A stretch of 6,469 nucleotides of DNA from Acidobacteriaceae bacterium (GTDB taxonomy: Bacteria; Acidobacteriota; Terriglobia; Terriglobales; Acidobacteriaceae), in NCBI GenBank assembly GCA_030040175.1, contig JASHUF010000214.1, forward strand, positions 1-6,469, given 5' to 3'. Under the pieces are notes generated by a model. That model was not told the origin of the DNA. It did not search any database and was given only the letters and a program-made list of their open reading frames with translations. Made by a program: the position numbers and the translations under genes. Positions 1 to 6,005 of this stretch are shown here, piece by piece (positions within the stretch are counted from its first letter, which is position 1; every line of letters starts with the position of its first letter).

Positions 1-25
1 CCGGTCCCCAAAAGCGAGGGACCGG
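1..25. repeat. 8-bp inverted repeat (hairpin) at the window edge
   Basis: CCGGTCCC at 1-8 is perfectly complementary to GGGACCGG at 18-25, with a 9-base loop (9-17). The right arm runs on into further G residues (GGGGGCACCC to about 33), so the palindrome may extend left beyond the window. No T-run follows on the + strand, so it is not a classical terminator for rightward transcription. It could be an intergenic palindromic repeat, or the end of an upstream transcription unit. The pairing is seen directly; the role is unknown. Confidence 0.6.
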
Positions 26-93
26 GGGCACCCTCGGTTGAGTAATCTGAGCTGAGATCGTGGCCACCCGCCCACGTAGGATAGTGATGGTAC

Positions 94-100
94 GAAGGAG
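94..100 (+). promoter_or_regulatory. Ribosome binding site of the first gene
   Basis: GAAGGAG at 94-100 lies 9 bases before the ATG at 110. It is a good Shine-Dalgarno match and fixes the start of the membrane-anchored protein. No convincing -35/-10 pair was found between 26 and 93. Confidence 0.7.
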
Positions 101-109
101 TGAAGGTGA

Positions 110-778
110 ATGACAGATCCCGTGACCGCAGCGCTGATAACCGCAATCGCATCGCTGATTGTAGCCCTGATCTCCGGAGGAATCGCCCTTTGGAACCGTC
201 GCAGAACGGACAAGAACTTCGATGAGGTTCAGAGGATGAAAGGCGCAATCGACGGGGATCTGGAACGACTCCGCGCCAAACTCTCGCACGGGCAAAACGT
301 CAGCGCCACGCAATGGAGCGCTGAGTTCGCCGCGTATCAGGCCATCTGGAGGGGGATGGTCGAAGTGCGGCCCGTGGCGGACAAGCTCGTGAACCGTGAA
401 GAAGAGCTCGATCAACTCGGCTTGCCAGAGGAGTATCTCGGCAGCGAAGACCGGCTGAGGCACCAAAAGGATCTAACTCGGCAGCTCGTGAGTGCAGCGA
501 AGGGCCTTCTCACTGCAATTCATGACAACGCGCCCTTTTATCCCGCTCCGATCCGAGACGTGGCTAACGAAGCGCATAAGGCGACCGTCCAGCTCGTCAG
601 GAAGAACCTAAGAGCCATCACCGAAGCCATGAAGAGTAACAATATTGTCCGCACGGAGCAGTTCTATTCAGAGAGCCATGAGCTCTTGATTCATCTGGTC
701 GGGCAGGTCGACAAGGTTGAGTCACTGATTCGCGAGCGACTGGCAGCGGTGCAAGTGGTTAACTTTACCGTGGTTTGA
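110..778 (+). CDS. Hypothetical single-pass membrane-anchored helical protein
   Basis: 222 residues, function not recognised. Residues about 5-28 form a hydrophobic segment rich in Ala, Ile, Leu and Val, followed at once by the basic stretch NRRRTDK (29-35). This predicts one membrane helix with the N-terminus outside and the rest in the cytoplasm. Residues about 36-60 are charged with heptad-like spacing (possible coiled coil). The remainder looks all-helical and includes an EFAAYQAIW-type motif (72-80), a later R-P pair and a PFYP motif (141-144). In layout this resembles a scattered set of uncharacterised proteins that pair an aromatic 'YQxLW' helix with a downstream 'PFY' segment; that resemblance is from memory and unverified. 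The start is set by the strong RBS at 94-100. The gene uses many A/T-ending and rare codons (ATA, CTA, AGA, AGG) and stands out from the GC3-rich genes beside it, which suggests recent acquisition. No partner gene is visible in the window. Confidence 0.75.
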   Translation: MTDPVTAALITAIASLIVALISGGIALWNRRRTDKNFDEVQRMKGAIDGDLERLRAKLSHGQNVSATQWSAEFAAYQAIWRGMVEVRPVADKLVNREEELDQLGLPEEYLGSEDRLRHQKDLTRQLVSAAKGLLTAIHDNAPFYPAPIRDVANEAHKATVQLVRKNLRAITEAMKSNNIVRTEQFYSESHELLIHLVGQVDKVESLIRERLAAVQVVNFTVV

Positions 779-793
779 CCTGCGCAAATGCGC

Positions 794-814
794 GCATGCT
801 GATCGCTTGCATGC
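794..814. repeat. Two copies of the palindrome GCATGC, 15 bases apart
   Basis: GCATGC occurs at 794-799 and again at 809-814 in the gap between the first two genes. Just upstream, GCGC at 782-785 can pair with GCGC at 790-793. The copies could fold together or form a dimeric protein site, but no T-tract follows, so a terminator is not supported. Seen directly; function unknown. Confidence 0.35.
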
Positions 815-909
815 CCCAACCAGGTGCTTCGCCGGCCTAATTCTTTTCGGGCGCAGAATTGTAGGTATTCGGAAATGTGCTTTGCCTCGCCTGGAATTCG
901 CTGCCGGGA

Positions 910-915
910 TATGAT
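910..915 (+). promoter_or_regulatory. Candidate -10 element for the CimA-like gene
   Basis: TATGAT at 910-915 matches 5 of 6 bases of the sigma-70 -10 consensus and would start RNA near 922, about 18 bases before the ATG at 940. No good -35 hexamer sits at the usual 16-18 base spacing, so support is weak. If correct, it rules out the upstream GTG at 877 as the start. Confidence 0.3.
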
Positions 916-939
916 GAAAGCAGCCGAGACCCGAGCGAG

Positions 940-2676
940 ATGAGTCAGCGCGAAACAAGAAGAGTGGAGCTGTTCGACACCAGCCTGCGCGACGGGCTGC
1001 AGCAGCCGAACCTCGAAATCTCCGTGCCCAATGCGGTCATGCTGCTGGAGCGCATGGCTGCGTTCGGGGTGAAGTATGCCGAGATCGGCTTTGCCGGCGC
1101 CAACCAATTTGTCAGCGAGCTGACGCGCGCACTGCGCACTGTGGACACCGGGCGAATGAAACTCGCGCTCTTTGGGCGCACGCGGGGCCGCGGGACAAAG
1201 GTTACGGATTGGCCCGATGTGCGCTTCATCCTCGAGCACAAGGCGCGTGTGCCGGTCGCGGTGGTGGTGGTCAAATCGCGCCTGCTGGACGTGACCCGGT
1301 CGCTCGAAACCACTCCCGAAGAAAATCTGCTCATGACGAGGGAGACCATCGACTGCCTGCAGTCGAGTGGTCTCGAGGTGATCGTCGATCTCGAGCACGC
1401 CATGGACGCCAACTGCGGCCGGCGCGAAAACGGCATGGCCGCCGACCCCGACTTTGCCCGGCGCAGCCTCGATTACTTCCGCGAGCTGACCGAACAGTGC
1501 GTTCAGCAGAAGGTGAGCCGCATCGTGGTCTGCGACACCACCGGCGGGGCCAGCCCGGAAGAAGTGGCGTTGGTCATGACCGGTCTCATCCGCGACTTCC
1601 CCGCAGGCCGCTTCGGCTTCCACGGCCACACCGACCGCGGCCTGGGCATTGCCAACACCCGCGCGGCCATTCTCGCCGGCGTCACACACGTGCAGGGGAC
1701 GCTGCTGGGCACGGGCGAGCGCTGCGGCAACGTGAACCTGACCACGGTCATCGGCGCCATGCAGTTGCGCGACGAAGCCGAGTTCGTTCCTCCCGAATCG
1801 CTGGCCGGCCTCACCAGCCTCGCCCACCAGGCCTACGGCGCCTTCGGTCTCGAGGCGCCGCACGGCGCGCCCATTGTAGGCGCGGGCGCCTTCGGCACCT
1901 GGGCGGGCATGCACGGGTCGAGCGAGCGCAAGAACCCGGGCGCTTATTTATGGTGCGATCCCGCGCGCGTAGGCGCGAACCCCGTCATCGGCGTGAACGC
2001 GCAGTCCGGCCGCGCCAACGTGATTCTGCTCTCGGAGGCGCTCGGCGTCCCGCTCAACGCCGCGCAGGCGCAGGCGCTCATGGATTCCAATGCTGCCATG
2101 ATCGAGGGCGGCGGCTTCACGGCCAGCGAGACCTCCTTCCGCCTGGCCTGCCTGCGGGTGCTGGGGCAACTGCCCAACTGGTTCAGCCTGAAGAGCTGGC
2201 GCGTCTTTGACGAGTCTGACGAGATCGGCAGCCGCTTCGTGCAGGCCTTCATCACCCTCACCGTCGGCGACTCGACAATGGCCGCCTCGAGCGTGGCCAC
2301 TTCGCGCGCCGAGGGCGCCGGCCCCGCGGTGGCAACCACGCGCGCCGAAGGCGCCGGTCCTATCGACGCGCTCACCAAGGCCATGCGCAAGGAGCTGGAA
2401 AAATGGTACCCGGCGCTCGCCGAGATGCGCCTGGGAACCTTCACCGTGGCCGCGCTCGATGTCTCCGCACACGACTCCGCCGCGCACGTGCGCGTCACCG
2501 TCAGCTTCCACGCCGACGGGCATGAACCGTGGATCACCGCGGGCGTGAGCAGTGACCTCAACCAGGCGGCGCTGATGGCCATTGTGGACGGATTTCAAAC
2601 CTGGCTGCTCAAGAAAGCCGCAGAAGCCGAGGCGGCTGCGGGCGAGGCAGCGCCGGTCTCCGCCGAAATGGCCTGA
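940..2676 (+). CDS. cimA: LeuA/CimA-family condensing enzyme, probable (R)-citramalate synthase
   Basis: 578 residues. The family condenses acetyl-CoA with a 2-oxoacid in the cytoplasm; CimA uses pyruvate to make citramalate, the pyruvate route to isoleucine. The N-terminal TIM barrel shows DTSLRDG (13-19, catalytic Arg17, metal ligand Asp18), a DLEHAMD segment matching the CimA 'DAEHFFD' region, CDTTGG, the metal-binding HGH (His228, His230) and GTGERCGN (257-264, Asn264 metal ligand). The PIVGAGAF...HGSSERKNP region is the usual linker part. A LeuA-type C-terminal dimer/regulatory domain runs from about 418 to 555, then an Ala/Glu-rich tail. The overall order fits CimA better than 2-isopropylmalate synthase. 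Odd points: RDGLQ instead of RDGAQ/RDGEQ, HTD instead of HND after the metal histidine, and an internal duplication in the C-terminal domain. The ATG at 940 was chosen because homology starts just after it; a GTG at 877 in the same frame would add 21 unlikely residues. No strong RBS is visible for either. The exact 2-oxoacid substrate is uncertain. Confidence 0.8.
   Translation: MSQRETRRVELFDTSLRDGLQQPNLEISVPNAVMLLERMAAFGVKYAEIGFAGANQFVSELTRALRTVDTGRMKLALFGRTRGRGTKVTDWPDVRFILEHKARVPVAVVVVKSRLLDVTRSLETTPEENLLMTRETIDCLQSSGLEVIVDLEHAMDANCGRRENGMAADPDFARRSLDYFRELTEQCVQQKVSRIVVCDTTGGASPEEVALVMTGLIRDFPAGRFGFHGHTDRGLGIANTRAAILAGVTHVQGTLLGTGERCGNVNLTTVIGAMQLRDEAEFVPPESLAGLTSLAHQAYGAFGLEAPHGAPIVGAGAFGTWAGMHGSSERKNPGAYLWCDPARVGANPVIGVNAQSGRANVILLSEALGVPLNAAQAQALMDSNAAMIEGGGFTASETSFRLACLRVLGQLPNWFSLKSWRVFDESDEIGSRFVQAFITLTVGDSTMAASSVATSRAEGAGPAVATTRAEGAGPIDALTKAMRKELEKWYPALAEMRLGTFTVAALDVSAHDSAAHVRVTVSFHADGHEPWITAGVSSDLNQAALMAIVDGFQTWLLKKAAEAEAAAGEAAPVSAEMA
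2293..2361 (+). repeat. In-frame tandem duplication inside the CimA-like gene
   Basis: Two 33-base copies, 2293-2325 and 2329-2361, are separated by a single GCG codon (period 36). They match at 27 of 33 bases and encode VATSRAEGAGP and VATTRAEGAGP, 10 of 11 residues identical. Five of the six changes are silent; only TCG to ACG alters a residue. In the LeuA/CimA C-terminal domain the second copy aligns with the conserved 'aEGnGPvnALd' segment, so the first copy is extra. Confidence 0.85.
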
Positions 2677-2710
2677 ACCGCACCGCCATTCCCATGTCCA
2701 CTCCCATTTC

Positions 2711-2727
2711 CGGGCGGGCCCGTTTTT
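2711..2727 (+). terminator. Possible weak terminator after the CimA-like gene
   Basis: CGGG (2711-2714) can pair with CCCG (2719-2722) around a 4-base loop, followed by TTTTT at 2723-2727. It lies 35 bases after the stop codon. The stem is all G/C but only 4 bp, so termination is plausible, not certain. Confidence 0.35.
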
Positions 2728-2799
2728 GCTCCGGTCCATTTTCCCTCGAACCTTGTCGCCATGGGTTCGCCGCCACAAATTCTTCTTGCGCCCCTCTGC

Positions 2800-2828
2800 T
2801 ACCATAAGGATGATCGCGGCTCCCGCGA
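2800..2828 (+). promoter_or_regulatory. Candidate -10 and palindrome in the aldolase leader
   Basis: TACCAT at 2800-2805 is a 4-of-6 match to a -10 box, without a clear -35 partner. Nine bases further, TCGCGG (2814-2819) and CCGCGA (2823-2828) form a perfect 6-bp inverted repeat around CTC. Lying near the expected RNA start, the palindrome could be an operator or a small 5' hairpin. The repeat is certain; the promoter role is a guess. Confidence 0.3.
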
Positions 2829-2890
2829 CCGGGCCGTCATTTCGCGGACCTTGTGATGCCGATTGTGCGGGCCGAGCCATTCTTCAAGAG

Positions 2891-2898
2891 GGAAGGAG
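2891..2898 (+). promoter_or_regulatory. Ribosome binding site of the aldolase gene
   Basis: GGAAGGAG at 2891-2898 lies 7 bases before the ATG at 2906. It selects this start over upstream in-frame codons in an open frame that reaches back to 2582. Confidence 0.8.
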
Positions 2899-2905
2899 AG
2901 TTTTT

Positions 2906-3955
2906 ATGCCTATGGTATCCATGCGGCAGCTCCTCGATGAGGCTGCCAAAGGCGGTTACGGCGTGGGCGCGTTCAACGTGAACGACATGGAGCAGATTCA
3001 GGCCATCATGATGGCGGCCCGGCAGACCAAGTCGCCGGTCATCGTGCAGGCCAGCCGCGGCGCGCGCGCCTTTGCCGAGGACCTTTACCTTTTCCGCCTC
3101 ATCCAGGCCGCGGCCGAGCTCAACCCCGACATTCCCATCGCCATGCACCAGGACCACGGCAACGGCTTTGAGACCTGCAAGAGCGCCATCGCCCTGGGCT
3201 ACACCTCGGTGATGATGGACGGCTCTTTGCTTGAGGATGGCAAGACGCCTTCCACCTTTGAACAGAATGTGGAGGTGACGCGCCGCGTGGTCGATTACGC
3301 GCACGAGCGCGGCATCACCGTCGAGGGCGAGATTGGCGTGCTCGGCGGCGTGGAGGACGGGCACGGCGCGGGCGGTTCGGGACTCGAGCACATCACTGAT
3401 CCCGACCAGGCGGTCGAGTTCGCCGAGCGCACCGGCGTGGACGCGCTGGCTCTGGCCATCGGCACCAGCCACGGCGCCTACAAGTTCTCAAAGAAGCCCG
3501 ACGGCTCCGTGCTCAAGATGGACGTTCTCATCGAAATTCACCGCCGCCTGCCGCACACCCATCTGGTCATGCACGGCAGCTCCTCGGTGCCCAAAGATCT
3601 CCAGGACATCGTCAACCAGTACGGCGGCAAGCTCAAGCCCACCTGGGGCGTGCCCGTCGAGGAGATTCAGCTCGGCATCCGCAACGGCGTGCGCAAGATC
3701 AACGTCGATACCGACAATCGCCTCGCCATTACCGGCGCCATCCGCAAGGTCTTCGCCGAGAGTCCGGAGAAGTTCGATCCCCGCGATTACCTGAAGCCCG
3801 CGCGCGAAGCCATGGCCAAAGTGGTTGCCCAGCGCATGACCGAGTTCGGCCAGGCCGGCCACGCCGGTGACTACAAGCCCATCCCGATTTCGGAGATGGC
3901 CAAGGGCTACGCCAACGGCTCGCTGGACACGCGGCCGTCGCTCGCGGCACGCTGA
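2906..3955 (+). CDS. fba: Fructose-1,6-bisphosphate aldolase, class II (CbbA type)
   Basis: 349 residues, the normal length for the class IIB/CbbA group. It is a cytoplasmic zinc enzyme that reversibly splits fructose 1,6-bisphosphate into dihydroxyacetone phosphate and glyceraldehyde 3-phosphate in glycolysis, gluconeogenesis and, where present, the Calvin cycle. The single TIM barrel begins with the typical GAFNVNDMEQ (21-30). HQDHGNG (81-87) carries the catalytic Asp83 and zinc ligand His84. GEIGVLGG (141-148) carries Glu142. Zinc ligands His189 (in GTSHGAY) and His223 (in MHGSSSVP) follow, and NVDTDNR (266-272) is the phosphate/substrate loop. All key residues are present, so the enzyme should be active. 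A strong RBS sets the start, homology begins immediately after it, and upstream in-frame sequence is non-coding in character. The gene has its own leader 229 bases after the CimA-like gene and ends at a strong terminator, so it is probably a single-gene unit. Confidence 0.97.
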   Translation: MPMVSMRQLLDEAAKGGYGVGAFNVNDMEQIQAIMMAARQTKSPVIVQASRGARAFAEDLYLFRLIQAAAELNPDIPIAMHQDHGNGFETCKSAIALGYTSVMMDGSLLEDGKTPSTFEQNVEVTRRVVDYAHERGITVEGEIGVLGGVEDGHGAGGSGLEHITDPDQAVEFAERTGVDALALAIGTSHGAYKFSKKPDGSVLKMDVLIEIHRRLPHTHLVMHGSSSVPKDLQDIVNQYGGKLKPTWGVPVEEIQLGIRNGVRKINVDTDNRLAITGAIRKVFAESPEKFDPRDYLKPAREAMAKVVAQRMTEFGQAGHAGDYKPIPISEMAKGYANGSLDTRPSLAAR

Positions 3956-3959
3956 GGGC

Positions 3960-3979
3960 GCACCCCGCTTTGGGGGTGC
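3960..3979 (+). repeat. Hairpin just after the aldolase stop codon
   Basis: GCACCCC (3960-3966) pairs with GGGGTGC (3973-3979) around a 6-base loop, starting 5 bases after the stop codon. No T-run follows. It may protect the mRNA 3' end or assist the stronger terminator 16 bases downstream. Confidence 0.5.
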
Positions 3980-3995
3980 CGGAAGGAAATACAAG

Positions 3996-4027
3996 AAGCG
4001 CCGCATCCCGTAGGCGGCGCTTTTCTT
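3996..4027. terminator. Rho-independent terminator, possibly bidirectional
   Basis: AAGCGCCGC (3996-4004) pairs perfectly with GCGGCGCTT (4014-4022) around a 9-base loop, and the + strand continues TTTTCTT (4021-4027). This is a clear intrinsic terminator for the aldolase. On the minus strand the stem is followed by CTTGTATTT, a poorer but usable U-rich tail, so it could also end transcripts arriving from the convergent DinB-fold gene after they cross the heptamer array. Confidence 0.85.
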
Positions 4028-4047
4028 GCGTCCATGCGGCGCTGATC

Positions 4048-4124
4048 CCTGACCGCTGACACCTGACCCCTGAAACCTGACACCTGACACCTGACACCTG
4101 AAACCTGAAACCTGACCCCTGCCT
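4048..4124. repeat. Heptanucleotide tandem array (CCTGACA type)
   Basis: Eleven consecutive 7-base units run from 4048 to 4124, preceded by a degenerate GCTGATC at 4041-4047. In order they are CCTGACC, GCTGACA, CCTGACC, CCTGAAA, three CCTGACA, two CCTGAAA, CCTGACC and a decayed CCTGCCT. The core CCTGA is invariant in all but the second and last units, while the last two bases vary among CA, AA and CC. The array lies wholly between the aldolase terminator and the DinB-fold stop codon, overlapping its last base at 4124. A period of 7 shifts frame each unit, so it is not a protein repeat. Confidence 0.9.
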
Positions 4125-4618
4125 CAATGCCACGCGCCCAGCAGCCGGCGCACCAGGATGAGCTGGCCCACGTGGTAGGCGTTGTGGTCGGCCAGGAGCA
4201 GGGCCTCGCGCAGCAGGGTCTGCCCGTCGCCGTGCGGAAACCTCGCGTAGAGATCGGCTTGCGGGTCGGAGACGAGCGCGCAAAAAGCCTTCAGGTCTTT
4301 GCGGAAGGCGCGCACGCTCTTCTCCCAGGCTTTTTCATCGGGAGGCGCGGCGGTTGCCGGCCAGTAGCCTTCGGGGAAGGGCCGCTCCCTGTACTGGGGA
4401 TTGCGGGAGAAATCGAGGATGTCCTCCTGCGCAATGCGCAGGTGCTCAAGCAGCTCCCACGGCGAGTGCTCTGCACCCACCGGCCGGTTGCCCCGCAGGG
4501 CAGCCGGCAGATTCTTGATCGCAACCTCGAAATCCGCGTGGGCATTCGAGCCCGTGAGCAGGTCGTTGAGGTGCCGGCGCAAGGAAGCGCTTTGAGCCGA
4601 TGGGGAGGTCTTGGGCAT
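4124..4618 (-). CDS. DinB-fold (DinB/DfsB-like) metal-binding protein
   Basis: 164 residues from the ATG at 4618. The DinB superfamily is a four-helix-bundle fold with three histidines holding a divalent metal; members include thiol-dependent S-transferases and many proteins of unknown substrate. Seen here: HSPWELLEHLRIAQ with candidate ligand His59 and, near the C-terminus, DHNAYHVGQL with His145 and His149. This is the standard triad spacing and the length is typical. There is no signal peptide or membrane segment, so it should be cytoplasmic. Start choice: an in-frame TTG at 4660 would add 14 residues, but the ATG at 4618 has a strong RBS, which decides for it. It lies 86 bases downstream of the RNase PH gene on the same strand and may share its transcript. 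Its stop abuts the heptamer array. The specific reaction cannot be told from sequence. Confidence 0.85.
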   Translation of the reverse strand: MPKTSPSAQSASLRRHLNDLLTGSNAHADFEVAIKNLPAALRGNRPVGAEHSPWELLEHLRIAQEDILDFSRNPQYRERPFPEGYWPATAAPPDEKAWEKSVRAFRKDLKAFCALVSDPQADLYARFPHGDGQTLLREALLLADHNAYHVGQLILVRRLLGAWH

Positions 4619-4626
4619 GGCAGGCC

Positions 4627-4632
4627 CCTCCT
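4627..4632 (-). promoter_or_regulatory. Ribosome binding site of the DinB-fold gene
   Basis: The minus strand reads AGGAGG at 4632-4627, 8 bases before the ATG at 4618. It is a consensus Shine-Dalgarno and lies inside the longer TTG-started reading frame, so it identifies 4618 as the true start. Confidence 0.8.
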
Positions 4633-4704
4633 GCGGGTTCTCATGCACTGATTCGCTCAAGAGTCGGATGGATGCAGGAATAGCGTGACAAGCCCGCGGC
4701 GCTT

Positions 4705-5442
4705 CTACAAGCCCAGGACCGTCCTCTGCGCGGCAAAAATCTCTTTGAGCCCCGACTCGGCCAGGTCGATCAGCCCATTCAACTGCGCCCGGGAGAACGA
4801 TCCCTTCTCCGCCGTCGCCTGCGTCTCCACCAGCCCCCCGTCCGCTGTCATCACCACGTTCATATCCACCTCGGCCTGCGCGTCCTCCTCATAGCAAAGA
4901 TCGAGCAGCGCCGTGCCGCCCACGACGCCCACCGACGTGGCCGCGACCAGCTGCTTGAGCGGCGAAGCCTTGAGCGTGCCCGCTTTCACCAGCCCGTCGA
5001 GCGCCAGGGCCAGGGCCACGGCCGCGCCGGTGATGGCCGCCGTGCGCGTGCCCCCGTCGGCCTGGATCACGTCGCAGTCCAGGATCACCGTCCGTTCGCC
5101 CAGCGCCTGCATGTCCACAACGGAGCGTAAGCTCCGGCCGATCAGCCGCTGAATCTCGTGCGTGCGTCCGCCGATCTTGCCCCGCTCGCTCTCGCGCGGC
5201 GTGCGCGTCACCGTGGAGCGGGGCAGCATGGAGTACTCGGCCGTCACCCATCCCCGGCCGGCGTTGCGCAGCCAGCCCGGGACTCCTTGTTCAATGGTGG
5301 CGCAGGTGAGCACGCGGGTGTTGCCGAGCGCAACCAGGACCGACCCCTCGGCGGTCTGCACGAATCCCGGAGTGAGGCCAAACGGGCGCAGCTGGGAGGG
5401 GGCTCGGCCGCCGGGGCGGAAGAACTCGCCGGAAGATTGCAT
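4705..5442 (-). CDS. rph: Ribonuclease PH
   Basis: 245 residues, normal for the family. It is a phosphate-dependent 3'-5' exoribonuclease (and nucleotidyltransferase in reverse) that trims tRNA precursors; homologues act as a hexameric ring. Seen: [10 protein letters not shown] (11-20), [13 protein letters not shown] (32-44), [13 protein letters not shown] (65-77), [16 protein letters not shown] (91-106), [17 protein letters not shown] (123-139, with the phosphate-binding Arg/Thr loop), and the catalytic acidic pair Asp187 and Asp193 in YEED...EVDMN. All catalytic motifs are intact. Start: the frame is open back to a GTG at 5637, but the first 65 residues there are unlike RNase PH, and family homology begins about residue 8 from the ATG at 5442. 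That ATG has no good Shine-Dalgarno. TAAAAT on the minus strand (5455-5450) ends 7 bases before it, which would fit a leaderless mRNA. Confidence 0.95.
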   Translation of the reverse strand: MQSSGEFFRPGGRAPSQLRPFGLTPGFVQTAEGSVLVALGNTRVLTCATIEQGVPGWLRNAGRGWVTAEYSMLPRSTVTRTPRESERGKIGGRTHEIQRLIGRSLRSVVDMQALGERTVILDCDVIQADGGTRTAAITGAAVALALALDGLVKAGTLKASPLKQLVAATSVGVVGGTALLDLCYEEDAQAEVDMNVVMTADGGLVETQATAEKGSFSRAQLNGLIDLAESGLKEIFAAQRTVLGL

Positions 5443-5556
5443 AAGAAGGATTTTAAGGGAGGTGCCCCGGGCCGGCCCCTTGGCACAGTCGCGCTGGCCC
5501 GAAGCGGGAAAATTCACGAGTTCGTATCCCGAATTGAAAAAGACCAGTAACGCCCT

Positions 5557-5688
5557 GAACTTTGAGAACTTAGCTGCTGGAGCCGATAAGCGGGAGTTCC
5601 AATTTGAAATGAGTCCGGATTTCCACCGGTTATTCACTCGATTGAAAACCTAGACGAAGTTCTTCCCTTATCAGGAACTTAAGAACTT
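5557..5688. repeat. Cluster of GAACTT words with an inverted repeat
   Basis: GAACTT occurs at 5557-5562, 5566-5571, 5675-5680 and 5683-5688, that is two close pairs with repeat distances of 9 and 8 bases. AAGTTCTT (5657-5664) is also a perfect inverted match to AAGAACTT (5681-5688). The words lie upstream of both divergent genes and could be binding sites for a regulator. The repeats are seen; the role is inference. Confidence 0.45.
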
Positions 5689-5932
5689 TCTCCTAGTTTG
5701 GCACGCGGCGTGTATGAGAACGGGCAAGCTTCGCAAGCAAAAAGCAGATTTGGGAACCGGATAACGCCGGCGGCCCCGCCCTGCTGCGCGATTGCAAGGT
5801 CCAAAGCGCCCGCGCACGGGGTGGGGTGAAGGATGGGCGGCAGCGGCCGGCTCTCGAAACCGGAACCAGTTCGATCGCAGGGCGATGCCGCTGCCGGAGG
5901 CCCGTGTGAGGATGCGCGAAGCCGAGGCAGCG

Positions 5933-6005
5933 GCGGCCGCAAGGCGGGGGGATTCAATGCAGCATTCCGGTGGCCGAGGGGGGAAGCGGCCGCCGGACAG
6001 GGGGG
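5933..6005 (+). repeat. Two GCGGCCGC + G6 modules before the kinase-like gene
   Basis: GCGGCCGC at 5933-5940 is followed after 5 bases by GGGGGG (5946-5951). The same word at 5986-5993 is followed after 6 bases by GGGGGG (6000-6005), the last G lying 3 bases before the ATG at 6009. A third G6 run sits at 5978-5983. The last run may serve as a poor ribosome binding site; the G-runs could also form G-quadruplex-like structures in the mRNA leader. Confidence 0.5.

Noticed and set aside
691..1914. Minus-strand reading frame of about 407 codons across the CimA-like gene
   Set aside because: It runs antisense to a gene with clear catalytic motifs and across an intergenic gap; its His/Arg/Ala-rich composition is typical of an antisense shadow in GC-rich DNA.
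4688..4714. Direct repeat ACAAGCCC at 4688-4695 and 4707-4714 spanning the rph stop codon, considered as an insertion target duplication
   Set aside because: Only 11 bases lie between the copies and no mobile-element remnant is present, so chance repetition in GC-rich DNA is the simpler explanation.
5698..5714. TTGGCACG followed by GTGTA, resembling a sigma-54 promoter before the kinase-like gene
   Set aside because: The -24 half matches TTGGCACG perfectly, but the -12 half reads GTGTA instead of TTGCA, losing the key C of the GC pair. It lies about 295 bases before the start codon and no enhancer site was recognised.
5714..5764. Sixteen-residue reading frame beginning MRTGKLRKQK in the divergent region
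   Set aside because: It has no ribosome binding site, is very short and basic, and nothing in the context supports a leader peptide.
5850..5885. AGTTCGATCGCAGGG-like stretch considered as a tRNA T-arm or attachment site
   Set aside because: No acceptor stem, anticodon arm or CCA end could be fitted around it on either strand, and no integrase is nearby.
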